A stretch of 64,000 nucleotides of DNA from Neobacillus rhizosphaerae (GTDB lineage Bacteria; Bacillota; Bacilli; Bacillales; Cytobacillaceae): assembly GCF_937468385.1 (NCBI RefSeq), contig NZ_CALBWS010000006.1:62001-126000 (forward strand), read 5' to 3'. The translations under genes and the position numbers were made by a program. The notes beneath the pieces were generated by a model. It did not search any database. It saw only the letters and a program-made list of their open reading frames with translations, and was not told where the DNA came from. Shown here in pieces: positions 51,756-60,142 of this stretch (position 1 is its first letter; each line of letters begins with the position of its first letter).

Positions 51756-51834
51756 CTAGACTTCACATCTTTCGTCTAGTGAAATGGGTATTTTACTTTA
51801 ACTGGTTAAAGTGATTCATTTTGCGGCGCTCCGC
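51756..51834. other. Cluster of three short perfect dyads
   Basis: CTAGAC/GTCTAG (51756-51779), ACTTTAACTGGTTAAAGT (51795-51812) and GCGGcgctCCGC (51823-51834) follow each other in 80 bases. None is followed by a T-tract. They could be a small structured RNA or operator sites; I see no ORF here. They occupy most of the 250-base gap 51631-51886. Confidence 0.35.
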
Positions 51835-51847
51835 CCCTTTTCCACAG

Positions 51848-51880
51848 AAAAAGACTGTCCATTTATCGTGACAGTCTTTT
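51848..51880 (-). terminator. Terminator of the ydjO-like gene
   Basis: AAAAAGACTGTC/GACAGTCTTTT stem adjoining the stop codon, with leftward T5. Confidence 0.75.
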
Positions 51881-51886
51881 GCCATC

Positions 51887-52102
51887 TTAGATTTTCGGAA
51901 GCTCTCTTATTTCATGCATCATCTCATTGCCACACATTGGGCAAAGTAAGTCATCAGCGACAAAATCCTTTCTCATCCAACCAATACATGATTGATCGAT
52001 ACAGGAATAAATTTCAGTGTCCACCATTATTACCTCAATATCTTCTTCTTTCCGTTTACCATAAAAAATGAGAACCGCCTCCTTTTTACTAGTATGCCCC
52101 AA
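51887..52102 (-). CDS. YdjO-like cold-inducible zinc-ribbon protein
   Basis: Up to 71 residues. The domain is EIYSCIDQSCIGWMRKDFVADDLLCPMCGNEMMHEIRELP, with CxxxxC and CPMC zinc-ligand pairs and the WMR and ReLP landmarks of the YdjO family. The start is unclear: TTG 52102 has a weak site, ATG 52027 has GAGGT but would cut the family's N-terminus, and an ATT at 52069 sits 8 bases after a perfect AAGGAGG and would give FYGKRKEEDIEV, typical of the family start. Confidence 0.7.
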   Translation of the reverse strand: MGHTSKKEAVLIFYGKRKEEDIEVIMVDTEIYSCIDQSCIGWMRKDFVADDLLCPMCGNEMMHEIRELPKI

Positions 52103-52152
52103 AGGACCTTTTTCATTTCCAGTAAACGATTTTAACTTTGGAGGTTAAAAGA

Positions 52153-52290
52153 ATGGATTTAAACAATAAACGATATACGTCTGCCGGAACAGACATTGCA
52201 GAAGTCAAAAGGCTAAACGACCAGTCCGGGTTAAGTTATAATGCAGTGAAGAAGCTTCTTGGTAAACAATATTTAAAGTCTAAAAATTAG
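52153..52290 (+). CDS. Small protein resembling a gamma-type small acid-soluble spore protein unit
   Basis: 45 residues with GGAGG 9 bases before ATG 52153 and a terminator right after the stop. The core YTSAGTDIAEVKRLNDQS followed by GLSYNAVKKLL resembles the repeated FxTETDVxxVKxxNxQS unit of gamma-type SASPs. The match is by eye and loose, so the family call is tentative. Confidence 0.55.
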   Translation: MDLNNKRYTSAGTDIAEVKRLNDQSGLSYNAVKKLLGKQYLKSKN

Positions 52291-52320
52291 TTGAAGCCTG
52301 TAAGTGAGGCTTCAATTTTT
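52291..52320 (+). terminator. Terminator
   Basis: TTGAAGCCT/AGGCTTCAA stem followed by T8, directly after the preceding small gene. Confidence 0.85.
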
Positions 52321-52333
52321 TTGTTACTTGATC

Positions 52334-54259
52334 TTATTTTTTATATTCTATCGTAATAGTTTCATCATGTCCTTTTGAAAGGAGTTTACTTTTCTTTCGG
52401 TTTTCTTTTGTTTGAAAAATAATATCAAAATCATAATCCTCAGGGTAGAGTTCTTTTGCCGCTATATAAAGTTGTATCCTTTTATGATTGATAGAAACCT
52501 TCTCTCCTTTTATTTGGACAAGATAATTCCCAAGTGGATCCGGTCCGGTATAGACAATTCCAAACTCATTTGTCGGGGAAATCTTCACATTGTCTCCTAT
52601 TTGAAAAAGTGGCACTTGTACCTCCGTTTTTGCTGTCTTCTTTCTGTCCTTAAATTTGTTCACAATCACCTGTTTTTCTAAATCCTTCAACTTCCAAGTA
52701 TTCGTTTCTACGATTGTATATTGTTTCTCTTCCTTATAGGTGATGGCATGCGCTCTTTCAATAATCTTCGGATGAATCCCTAGCTTTAATGCAATGGCAA
52801 ACGCCTGACTATCCCCACCCCTGCCAATGATTAAGCGATAGGTTGGGCTAAGTGTGTTTACATCAAATTCCATCGATCCATTTAAAAAACCGGGATGTTC
52901 TTCGGCAAACTCTTTAATCTCACTATAATGAGTCGTTGCCAATATGGTTGCTCCTTTTTCATAAAGAGTTTCCAGTATCGCTGTAGCTAGACCCATTCCT
53001 TCTCCTGGGTCGGTGCCAGATCCAAGTTCATCTAATAAAACCAATGTCCGGTTATTGGTTTCTTTCAAGATTTCAATGATATTCACAATTCTTGAACTGA
53101 ACGTACTTAAATTTTCAGTAATACTTTGCCCATCCCCAATATCCACTAGAATACGATCAAATATACATAGATTACTCTCCTCAGCGGCAGGAATATGAAG
53201 ACCGCATTGGACCATTAAAGTTAACAATCCGACAGTTTTAATTGTTACCGTCTTTCCACCCGTATTCGGCCCGGTGATTACTAATGCCTGTTGCTCCTTC
53301 CCCAATACGAATGATAACGGCACAGCTTTTTCTCCCAAAATTGGATGACGAGCGTGAATCAGTTCAATCTCATCTGTTTCATTAATTCCTACCCTAGAAG
53401 CATTTATCGAACGGCAATATTTTGCTTTTGCAAATAAAAAGTCATAATGTACCATTGTTTCAACAGCCATAAGGATTTGCTGTTCCTTTTCCTCAACCAA
53501 TCCTGTTAAGTAGTTCAGAACCTTTTGCACCTCGATTTCTTCATCAGAAAAAAACCATGTTAGCTGATCTTGGTAAATGGCAATTTCTTCAGGCTCGATA
53601 AATAGAGTCGAACCCGAAGCGGACGTATCTAACACCGTTCCCTTTATTTTATTGCGATATTCCTTTTTAATTGGAATGACATATCGTCCATTTCTCTGAC
53701 TAACTACATTTTCTTGTAAAAAGCTTTTATATTTATTTGAGCGAATTAATTGGATGGTTTTTTCTTTCAATCGCTCCTCATGAATCGTTATTTGCTTCCT
53801 TATTTTCAATAACTCCTTACTGGCATAATCATCTACCCTACCGTTACGTATACAGCGGATAATTTCACTTGCAAGCTCCGGAATTTCATCAATCACATTT
53901 ACATATGCTGACACTCTCGGAGCGTAATAAGCTTTATCCTTCATAAATCTTCGCATCTTCCCGCAGCAATCCAAAAAATCATAGAGCTTTGTTAATTGTT
54001 CAGCTCTTAATGCTACACCTTTATTCATGTTACCTAACAGCTGTTCCATCCCCTCCAAACCATGAACAGGAACACTGGAGCTTTTTGTCAAAATAACAGC
54101 AGCCTCGGAAATCTCATCAAGCCAGGCATCGATTTGCCTTTTATTGGTAGAAGGTGTCAGGCACTCAATTTTTCTTTTTCCCTCTTTTGTTAATGCATAT
54201 TGTGCGATTATTTCCTTAATTTCTTTAAATTCCAATGTGTTAAATGTATGCTGATTCAA
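52334..54259 (-). CDS. MutS2-family ATPase lacking the Smr nuclease domain
   Basis: 641 residues. The MutS core and ATPase are intact: Walker A ITGPNTGGKTVTIKT, DGQSITENLSTFSSRI, Walker B LVLLDELGSGTDPGEG and the THYSE segment. Full MutS2/RqcU is about 785 residues and ends in an Smr domain; here the C-terminus stops after a KOW-like FQIGDNVKISPTNEFGIVYTG segment and a basic tail. It is therefore a paralogue, possibly acting on recombination intermediates or collided ribosomes without nuclease activity (inference). The start is TTG 54259 behind AGGAGG, and a hairpin lies in the leader. Confidence 0.85.
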   Translation of the reverse strand: MNQHTFNTLEFKEIKEIIAQYALTKEGKRKIECLTPSTNKRQIDAWLDEISEAAVILTKSSSVPVHGLEGMEQLLGNMNKGVALRAEQLTKLYDFLDCCGKMRRFMKDKAYYAPRVSAYVNVIDEIPELASEIIRCIRNGRVDDYASKELLKIRKQITIHEERLKEKTIQLIRSNKYKSFLQENVVSQRNGRYVIPIKKEYRNKIKGTVLDTSASGSTLFIEPEEIAIYQDQLTWFFSDEEIEVQKVLNYLTGLVEEKEQQILMAVETMVHYDFLFAKAKYCRSINASRVGINETDEIELIHARHPILGEKAVPLSFVLGKEQQALVITGPNTGGKTVTIKTVGLLTLMVQCGLHIPAAEESNLCIFDRILVDIGDGQSITENLSTFSSRIVNIIEILKETNNRTLVLLDELGSGTDPGEGMGLATAILETLYEKGATILATTHYSEIKEFAEEHPGFLNGSMEFDVNTLSPTYRLIIGRGGDSQAFAIALKLGIHPKIIERAHAITYKEEKQYTIVETNTWKLKDLEKQVIVNKFKDRKKTAKTEVQVPLFQIGDNVKISPTNEFGIVYTGPDPLGNYLVQIKGEKVSINHKRIQLYIAAKELYPEDYDFDIIFQTKENRKKSKLLSKGHDETITIEYKK

Positions 54260-54273
54260 TTTATTTTACCTCC

Positions 54274-54338
54274 TAAAATAAAAATAACCGCAATGAACAA
54301 TGTCATTGCGGCAAAAAGATATGAGTGGATTCACTCAT
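54274..54338 (-). promoter_or_regulatory. Hairpins in the mutS2-like leader
   Basis: CCGCAATGA/TCATTGCGG (54288-54311) is followed in the transcript by TTATTTTTATTTT and then the AGGAGG site, resembling an attenuator. A second stem ATGAGTG/CACTCAT (54322-54338) precedes it. No known leader class is recognised. Confidence 0.45.
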
Positions 54339-54365
54339 TTTTCATACTCAAATTAAACCAAAATA

Positions 54366-54543
54366 AATACTGTCTACACGAGTGTACACAGCTACATTGG
54401 TAAAAAGATGTATGCCTATGTCTGCCCATTGTTCTTAACTTCATTCCAAAACCAAATAAGCCTCTATTCGAACACAAATTAAACGAAGAGATTGACTGGA
54501 ATGAAAATATCCAATTGATTGGATTAGTTAAGAACGACACCTA
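54366..54543 (+). pseudogene. Possible decayed small ORF
   Basis: A frame reading TVYTSVHSYIGKKMYAYVCP continues, after a one-base shift near 54427, as IVLNFIPKPNKPLFEHKLNE and EIDWNENIQLIGLVKNDT before TAA. The second half looks like real coding sequence. There is no start codon or ribosome binding site, and no family is recognised. It lies in the 470-base gap between mutS2-like and fnr. Confidence 0.3.
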
Positions 54544-54733
54544 ACATAAAACATACTCCTTTATTGAAAAAGTAAATTCTTCTAAAGATTACGATAGTGG
54601 GAATGTTTTGTCAAATACCAATTACCAATAAAATTCAAAAACATTTAACAATCATAGTTCAAAAGTGGCTATTTCTACCTCCTTTTACAGTTTATCATAT
54701 TTATAATAACTATTAACTTTTAAGGTGGTAAGT

Positions 54734-55435
54734 ATGATTACAGGTCAAACAAAAAACCTTTTAACAGATGAATTAATCGAACTTTTGCATAAGGCAGGAC
54801 GAATGATTGAAGTGAGAAAGGGGACATTTTTGTTTCAAGAGGGCATGCCTGCTTCCGAAATGTACCTTATCCTATCTGGAAAAGTTCAAATTTCAAAGAT
54901 GAACGCCGAAGGACAAGAACTTTATTTACGCTTATGTTCAGCAAATGAGATTGTTGGCGAATTAACATTATTCACCGAAGACCCAAAATACATTTTTAAC
55001 GCTAAGGCGATAGCGGACTGCAAAGTGGCAGCAATCAATCTAGCTTCGTTAGAAACCTCTCTTTTTGAAAATAGTAAACTTTCCTATTTGTTTTTAAAAT
55101 GGATGAATGATCATTTCCGGAGAACAATGACAAAGTTTAGAGACTTAGTGTTGTTCGGCAAAAAAGGTGCTCTATACTCTACCTTAATTAGGTTATCTAA
55201 CAGCTATGGAATTGAAAAAGAAGACGGCATTCATATCTCTGTTCCGTTAACCAATCAAGATTTAGCGAACTTTTGTGGTACAGCTAGGGAAATCGTCAGC
55301 AGAATGCTTGCAGATTTAAAGGAAAAAAAGGTGATATCCATCCATCAAAAGAAAATAATTATTCATAATATCGACTTTCTACGAAGTGAAAATGATTGTG
55401 AAAATTGTCCCATTTCAATGTGTAACATTGATTAA
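54734..55435 (+). CDS. fnr: Fnr, anaerobic Crp/Fnr-family regulator
   Basis: 233 residues. cAMP-binding-like domain (about 10-120: FLFQEGMPASEMYLILSGKVQISKM, IVGELTLFTEDP), dimerisation helix, and a helix-turn-helix LTNQDLANFCGTAREIVSRML (about 175-200). The C-terminus DCENCPISMCNID carries the three cysteines that, with an aspartate in the dimer helix (FRDLVLFGKKGALYS), bind the [4Fe-4S] cluster of Bacillus Fnr. It activates nitrate respiration genes when oxygen is absent; matching sites lie at both narK promoters. Start at ATG 54734 behind AAGGTGG. Confidence 0.93.
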   Translation: MITGQTKNLLTDELIELLHKAGRMIEVRKGTFLFQEGMPASEMYLILSGKVQISKMNAEGQELYLRLCSANEIVGELTLFTEDPKYIFNAKAIADCKVAAINLASLETSLFENSKLSYLFLKWMNDHFRRTMTKFRDLVLFGKKGALYSTLIRLSNSYGIEKEDGIHISVPLTNQDLANFCGTAREIVSRMLADLKEKKVISIHQKKIIIHNIDFLRSENDCENCPISMCNID

Positions 55436-55472
55436 GAAGGATTAGAAAGGAGATTCTCATCTCCTCGCAGAC

Positions 55473-56150
55473 TTAAATAAAAAAATCAATCCCATAAGGA
55501 ATAATAAATGATGTTAACACTGCAGTAATTCCCATGGCAGCACCCGCAACAGCCCCTTGTACCTCCCCTTCCTTCACTGCCTCAGCCGTACCGATTCCAT
55601 GGGCGATTGTTCCAATCGACAAGCCACGAGCAAATGGATGAGTTATCTTAAATAGACTTAATAACTTAGCGCCAAACATCGCACCAATCATTCCTGTAAT
55701 AATCACAAAAGCAGCGATTAGGGGGATATTTCCGTTTAAAATCCTCCCAATTTCCGTTGCAACTGGGACAGTAACTGATTTTATCGTTAAAGCAAGGATG
55801 ACCATTCTTGAAAATTGCAGACAATAGCCCAAAATAATTGCGGAGAAAATGGTGGTAACTAAGCCGATTGAAATCCCCACAAGTGCTGCGCCATAGTATT
55901 TAGCCAATAAGCGGCGATTTTTATAAATTGGCACAGCGAGGGCAACTGTTGCTGGACCTAGTAAATATGTCATCATTTTTTTTGCTGGAATGTATTCGTC
56001 ATAAGAAACATTTGAAATAACTAATAAGAAGATAATTACAATCGTGCTCAAGAAAACCGGATTGGTTAATGGGGAAGAATATTTTGCTGCTATAAAGCGA
56101 GCAAAAATATAAACAGACAACGTTAGAAGAATACTATAAAACGTGATCAC
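55473..56150 (-). CDS. LrgB/CidB family membrane protein
   Basis: 225 residues, about eight hydrophobic segments. The LrgB/CidB signature is present: YLLGPATVALAVPIYKNRRLL, LTIKSVTVPVATEIG and GTIAHGIGTAEAVKEG. The family acts with a holin-like LrgA/CidA partner in murein hydrolase control and pyruvate/glycolate-type transport. It overlaps the LrgA-like gene by 17 bases, so the two are co-translated. Confidence 0.88.
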   Translation of the reverse strand: MITFYSILLTLSVYIFARFIAAKYSSPLTNPVFLSTIVIIFLLVISNVSYDEYIPAKKMMTYLLGPATVALAVPIYKNRRLLAKYYGAALVGISIGLVTTIFSAIILGYCLQFSRMVILALTIKSVTVPVATEIGRILNGNIPLIAAFVIITGMIGAMFGAKLLSLFKITHPFARGLSIGTIAHGIGTAEAVKEGEVQGAVAGAAMGITAVLTSFIIPYGIDFFI

Positions 56151-56529
56151 GATAATTCACTTTTTCCTTTTCATTTTTCATAATGACGGATTGAGTTGCT
56201 TTTCCTGCAGATATAAGCCCAATAAAAGCACTGACAATCAGAACAAAAAGGAAAGATAATCCTTTATTAACTAAAACTGATCCTATCGTCATCATACCTA
56301 CCGAAATGGGAATAAAAAAGAAGCCAAGATGTTTTAACAGCCACTCAGCTGCCATTTCTATTTGTTCAATCTTAATGACACCCATCGAAAGCAATAAGAA
56401 AAGAAGCACAATACCGATGACGGTTCCAGGTATCGGTAAATGAAAAATCCGCACCATTTGATTCCCAACTTGATAAATACCAATAAGAATCAACATTTGT
56501 ACTGAAAATCCCCACATCTTTTTCATCAT
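56134..56529 (-). CDS. LrgA/CidA family holin-like protein
   Basis: 131 residues with four transmembrane segments: FSVQMLILIGIYQVGNQMVRIFHLPIPGTVIGIVLLFLLL and WLLKHLGFFFIPISVGMM are typical of LrgA/CidA. Partner of the downstream LrgB-like protein. Start at ATG 56529 with AGATAGGTG in front; a GTG at 56538 is part of that site. No LytSR or CidR regulator adjoins. Confidence 0.87.
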   Translation of the reverse strand: MMKKMWGFSVQMLILIGIYQVGNQMVRIFHLPIPGTVIGIVLLFLLLSMGVIKIEQIEMAAEWLLKHLGFFFIPISVGMMTIGSVLVNKGLSFLFVLIVSAFIGLISAGKATQSVIMKNEKEKVNYRDHVL

Positions 56530-56709
56530 GTTTAACACCTATCTCTCCATTTTCCATTCAAACTGTTTTGTTGCATCCACCATTCTCACAAATTCAAACA
56601 ATAATATTAAGTATAAAGGAGCGACAATTCTGACGCATTAACTTTGTTCACAAAATATCTATATCTTTTTTAAAAAAACTTCTTTATCTTATTGGTAGGA
56701 GGGATAGTA

Positions 56710-57312
56710 ATGAAAAAAATCTATCTCATTTGCAGTCTTGTTTTGTTCCTCGGAATTGCCGGAGGAATTTCTTTCTTTTTGATTCGAGATGCAAATGCGA
56801 CAATACCAGCAAAAGTAAGCTTGATTAACCAAAATGGCGATCCATATAATTTTGGTAAGGATAAGACAAAATTAAAGCTTATTGAATTTATTTATACCCA
56901 TTGTCCAGACATTTGCCCAACAACGACACAAAAGATGGTTGCCTTGAAAAAGGATTTAGTAAAAAACGGAGTTTTCGGCAAGAATATCGAATTTATCACC
57001 ATTACCATAGATCCCTACCGCGACACACCAGAAATTTTACAGGGGTATATGCAGGGGTTTGGAATTAAAAACGACGATGATTGGTTGTTTTTAACTGGGG
57101 ATCAGAAAAATATTAAAAATGAGCAAGGTAAAATTAAACAGGTTACTGATGCATTGCAATTTCAATTTAAAGACCCAGGAAACGGACAATTCGTCCACTC
57201 TACTTTTATTTATTTAGTTGATCAAAATAACAAATTTGTCGCGAAGTTTCCGATGGGAAAAGAATTTAATAAGCAAGCGGTTTACGACAAAATTATGAAT
57301 AAAATTGAATAA
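56710..57312 (+). CDS. SCO1/SenC-family copper/thiol protein
   Basis: 200 residues. N-terminal membrane anchor (about 3-25), then a thioredoxin-like SCO domain. The Cu-binding CxxxC is in YTHCPDICPTTTQKM, and the third ligand His is in GQFVHSTFIYLVD. SCO proteins help assemble the CuA centre of cytochrome c oxidase. No oxidase genes adjoin. ATG 56710 follows TAGGAGG. Confidence 0.88.
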   Translation: MKKIYLICSLVLFLGIAGGISFFLIRDANATIPAKVSLINQNGDPYNFGKDKTKLKLIEFIYTHCPDICPTTTQKMVALKKDLVKNGVFGKNIEFITITIDPYRDTPEILQGYMQGFGIKNDDDWLFLTGDQKNIKNEQGKIKQVTDALQFQFKDPGNGQFVHSTFIYLVDQNNKFVAKFPMGKEFNKQAVYDKIMNKIE

Positions 57313-57318
57313 AGAACA

Positions 57319-57472
57319 AAAGGCGCAAGCGCCCGTTTAGCGGCGTATGGACTGGAGCGCTCCAACTGAGATAAAGGAAACACGAAGAGCGATAGCGATT
57401 CGATGTTGACTTATCGTAGGGCGGAGAGCGAAGTACACTAGCCGCTGTGCGCTGGAGCTGGATTCAGAGAAC
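57319..57472. repeat. Dispersed extragenic repeat, long copy
   Basis: GC-rich element beginning AAGGCGCAAGCGCCCGTTTA and ending GCGCTGGAGCTGGA, with several internal short dyads. The ends match the 47-base copy at 30604, so the short copy looks like a deletion derivative. It lies directly after the SCO gene. Confidence 0.65.
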
Positions 57473-57520
57473 TATTTCAATTTATCCACAATTAATTATT
57501 TTATAATTTCCTATACAATA

Positions 57521-57557
57521 AAAAAAGCGGTTAGTCCCTTGGATTAATCGCTTTTCA
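57521..57557 (-). terminator. Terminator of the 44-residue gene
   Basis: AAAGCGGTTA/TTAATCGCTTT stem followed leftward by T7. Confidence 0.75.
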
Positions 57558-57572
57558 TTACCAGTTTTTTAT

Positions 57573-57707
57573 TTAATTCACAGAAGAAGGATATTTTTTA
57601 ATTTGCTGTAACGATAAAAGGTAATTGGACTTTGGTTTGGTTAGACTCGCTTTTATACCGGCTTTTTTTAACTTGTTAACGAGTTCAGTAAGCTGTTTCT
57701 TTGCCAT
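57573..57707 (-). CDS. Small basic protein, 44 residues
   Basis: AAGGTGAG lies 5 bases before ATG 57705-57707 and a terminator follows. The product begins MAKKQLTELVNKLKKAGIKA and ends YLLSLQQIKKYPSSVN, a lysine-rich probable helix. No family recognised. Confidence 0.6.
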   Translation of the reverse strand: MAKKQLTELVNKLKKAGIKASLTKPKSNYLLSLQQIKKYPSSVN

Positions 57708-57894
57708 ACTTCTCACCTTCTTTATTACTTCTTAAAACAATTCTACAACAAAATTATGAATAAAGTGTGAAAATAGGAAAAATTTTTTAGAAAATTTTTC
57801 TTAAAAAATTCTAATCGACCTTTAGGAATTCGCTATTCTTCTATTTTAATGGTATACTATATGGCAATATGGTTTTTTGGAGGATGTTTTAAAT

Positions 57895-59514
57895 ATGATT
57901 ACCGTAAGTAACGTTGGTTTAAGATATGGAGACCGAAAGCTTTTTGAAGATGTAAATATTAAGTTCAACCCTGGTAATTGCTATGGATTAATTGGGGCAA
58001 ATGGAGCAGGGAAATCAACTTTTTTAAAGATTTTATCCGGTGAAATAGAAGCACAAACTGGTACTGTACAACTCGGACCAAATGAACGGATGGCTGTGTT
58101 AAAACAGAACCATTTTGAATACGAGGAATTTGAAGTATTAAAAACCGTTATTATGGGTCATGCACGGCTTTATGAAGTTATGCAGGAAAAAGACGCGATT
58201 TACATGAAGGAAAACTTCACGGATGAAGATGGCATGAAGGCGGCTGAACTTGAAGGTGAATTTGCTGAATTAAACGGTTGGGAAGCTGAGTCAGAAGCAG
58301 CGATTTTGTTAAAAGGCCTTGGAATTGGCGACGATCTTCATGATAAAAAAATGGCTGAATTAACTGGATCAGAAAAAGTGAAGGTCCTACTTGCACAAGC
58401 ATTGTTCGGCAGACCGGATGTTTTACTGCTGGATGAGCCAACAAACCACTTAGATATCAAAGCGATTCAATGGCTTGAGGATTTCCTGATTAATTTTGAA
58501 AATACCGTCATTGTTGTCTCCCATGATCGTCATTTTCTAAATAAAGTGTGTACGCACATTGCCGATTTGGACTTTGGAAAAATTCAAGTCTATGTCGGGA
58601 ACTATGACTTTTGGTATGAATCAAGTCAATTAGCCTCAAGAATGGCTTCTGACGCCAATAAGAAGAAGGAAGAAAAAATTAAAGAGTTACAAAGCTTTAT
58701 TGCCCGTTTTAGTGCCAATGCCTCTAAATCTAAACAGGCAACATCTCGGAAGAAATTATTAGATAAAATTACCTTGGATGATATCAGACCATCATCGCGC
58801 CGTTACCCATTCGTTGGCTTTACTCCTGATCGTGAAATCGGGAATGACTTGTTACGAGTGGAAGGTTTATCAAAGACGATCGATGGCGTAAAGGTTTTAG
58901 ATAACATAAGCTTCTTTATGAACAAGGGAGATAAAATTGCTCTTGTTGGAACGAACGAGGTTGCTAAGACTATTCTATTTAAAATTTTAACGGGCGAAAT
59001 GGAAGCAGACAGTGGAACTTTTAAGTGGGGGATCACCACTTCACAAGCTTATTTCCCTAAAGATAACTCCGAGTATTTTGAGAACAGCGATGTTAACCTT
59101 GTCGATTGGCTTCGTCAGTTCTCACCAAAGGATGACAGCGAAAGCTTTTTACGTGGATTTTTAGGAAGAATGCTATTCTCTGGTGAAGAAGTATTAAAGA
59201 AAGCAAGTGTCCTTTCCGGGGGAGAAAAAGTTCGCTGCATGCTATCAAAAATGATGCTAAATGGTGCTAACGTTCTACTTCTTGATGAACCAACAAACCA
59301 TCTTGATTTAGAATCAATTACTGCTTTAAATAATGGATTAATAAATTTTAAGGGCTCTATTGTTTTTGCTTCACATGATCATCAGTTCATTCAAACGATT
59401 GCTAACCGGATTTTCGAACTGACACCAAATGGATTAGTGGATAAGCAAATGACCTATGATGAATATCTTGAAAATGCTGATATTCAAAAACAAGTCGCTG
59501 AAATGTATCAGTAA
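57895..59514 (+). CDS. ykpA: ABC-F protein YkpA/YbiT type
   Basis: 539 residues, two ABC domains without membrane segments; ABC-F proteins act on ribosomes. Domain 1 has Walker A GANGAGKS and DEPTNHLD, but its signature reads LTGSEKV instead of LSGGE. Domain 2 has a standard LSGGEKV and DEPTNHLD, but its Walker A reads GTNEVAKT, lacking the second glycine. The linker between the domains (about 240-305) is short and basic. ATG 57895 follows GGAGG. A strong terminator ends the gene. Confidence 0.88.
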   Translation: MITVSNVGLRYGDRKLFEDVNIKFNPGNCYGLIGANGAGKSTFLKILSGEIEAQTGTVQLGPNERMAVLKQNHFEYEEFEVLKTVIMGHARLYEVMQEKDAIYMKENFTDEDGMKAAELEGEFAELNGWEAESEAAILLKGLGIGDDLHDKKMAELTGSEKVKVLLAQALFGRPDVLLLDEPTNHLDIKAIQWLEDFLINFENTVIVVSHDRHFLNKVCTHIADLDFGKIQVYVGNYDFWYESSQLASRMASDANKKKEEKIKELQSFIARFSANASKSKQATSRKKLLDKITLDDIRPSSRRYPFVGFTPDREIGNDLLRVEGLSKTIDGVKVLDNISFFMNKGDKIALVGTNEVAKTILFKILTGEMEADSGTFKWGITTSQAYFPKDNSEYFENSDVNLVDWLRQFSPKDDSESFLRGFLGRMLFSGEEVLKKASVLSGGEKVRCMLSKMMLNGANVLLLDEPTNHLDLESITALNNGLINFKGSIVFASHDHQFIQTIANRIFELTPNGLVDKQMTYDEYLENADIQKQVAEMYQ

Positions 59515-59566
59515 CAAGAAAAATGAGAACTAACCTAGGCTCTGGCGTTAGACAATAAAATGAATT

Positions 59567-59604
59567 CGGGCACCCACATTGTCATTGGTGGTGCCCGTTT
59601 TTTT
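59567..59604 (+). terminator. ykpA terminator
   Basis: CGGGCACC/GGTGGTGCCCG stem followed by T7. It also overlaps the 3' end of the convergent small gene. Confidence 0.85.
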
Positions 59605-59734
59605 AGCTCCTCTTCTGTTTTCTCCGCGATGAAGATTCAGTTCGTGAACCTGTTTCTGAAGTTGTTGTCCCTTGGCCTTCCACTTGTGAGGAATTCAGCC
59701 CGATTTTCGATGCGTCCTTTTTTCGCTTACCCAT
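59603..59734 (-). CDS. YuzL-like small basic protein, 43 residues
   Basis: AGGGGAGG precedes ATG 59732-59734. The product MGKRKKDASKIGLNSSQVEG continues QGTTTSETGSRTESSSRRKQ and is Ser/Thr/Lys-rich and probably disordered. The length and S.VEGQGTT..E.G pattern resemble YuzL-type Bacillus proteins; the match is from memory and tentative. Confidence 0.55.
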   Translation of the reverse strand: MGKRKKDASKIGLNSSQVEGQGTTTSETGSRTESSSRRKQKRS

Positions 59735-59834
59735 ATGACCACCTCCCCTATTAGCTTTTGGAAAATAATCTCTCTCTATACCGAATATTTCCGTTAATCT
59801 TAGGCAAGATAATCTACAGGAGGAGGTGTTTTGT

Positions 59835-60077
59835 ATGGCAAAAGTTGGAGTAGAACAATCTCTTACAAACGTTCAACAAGCACTACGGGAAAAGGGTTAT
59901 GACGTTGTAGAATTAAGGCAGGAGTCCGATGCGAAAAATTGTGATTGCTGTGTGATTACAGGTCTGGATTCAAACATGATGGGAATGCAGGATACCTTTA
60001 CAAAAGGCTCAGTGATTGATGCAAATGGGATGACTGCTGACGAAGTATGTCAACAAGTGGAGAGTAGACTTCCATAA
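59835..60077 (+). CDS. ykuS: YkuS (UPF0180 family)
   Basis: 80 residues, close to B. subtilis Yku[21 protein letters not shown], the [20 protein letters not shown] motif and VCQQVESR at the end. Function unknown. Start at ATG 59835 behind AGGAGGAGG. Confidence 0.88.
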   Translation: MAKVGVEQSLTNVQQALREKGYDVVELRQESDAKNCDCCVITGLDSNMMGMQDTFTKGSVIDANGMTADEVCQQVESRLP

Positions 60078-60109
60078 GTTCCACTTAAAAACTAAAGCTA
60101 GGATTTCGA

Positions 60110-60142
60110 AAGACTAAAGGATTTCAACTTTAGTCTTTTTTA
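60110..60142 (+). terminator. Terminator
   Basis: AAAGACTAAAG/CTTTAGTCTTT stem followed by TTTATT, between ykuS and the convergent gerPC-like gene. Confidence 0.75.
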
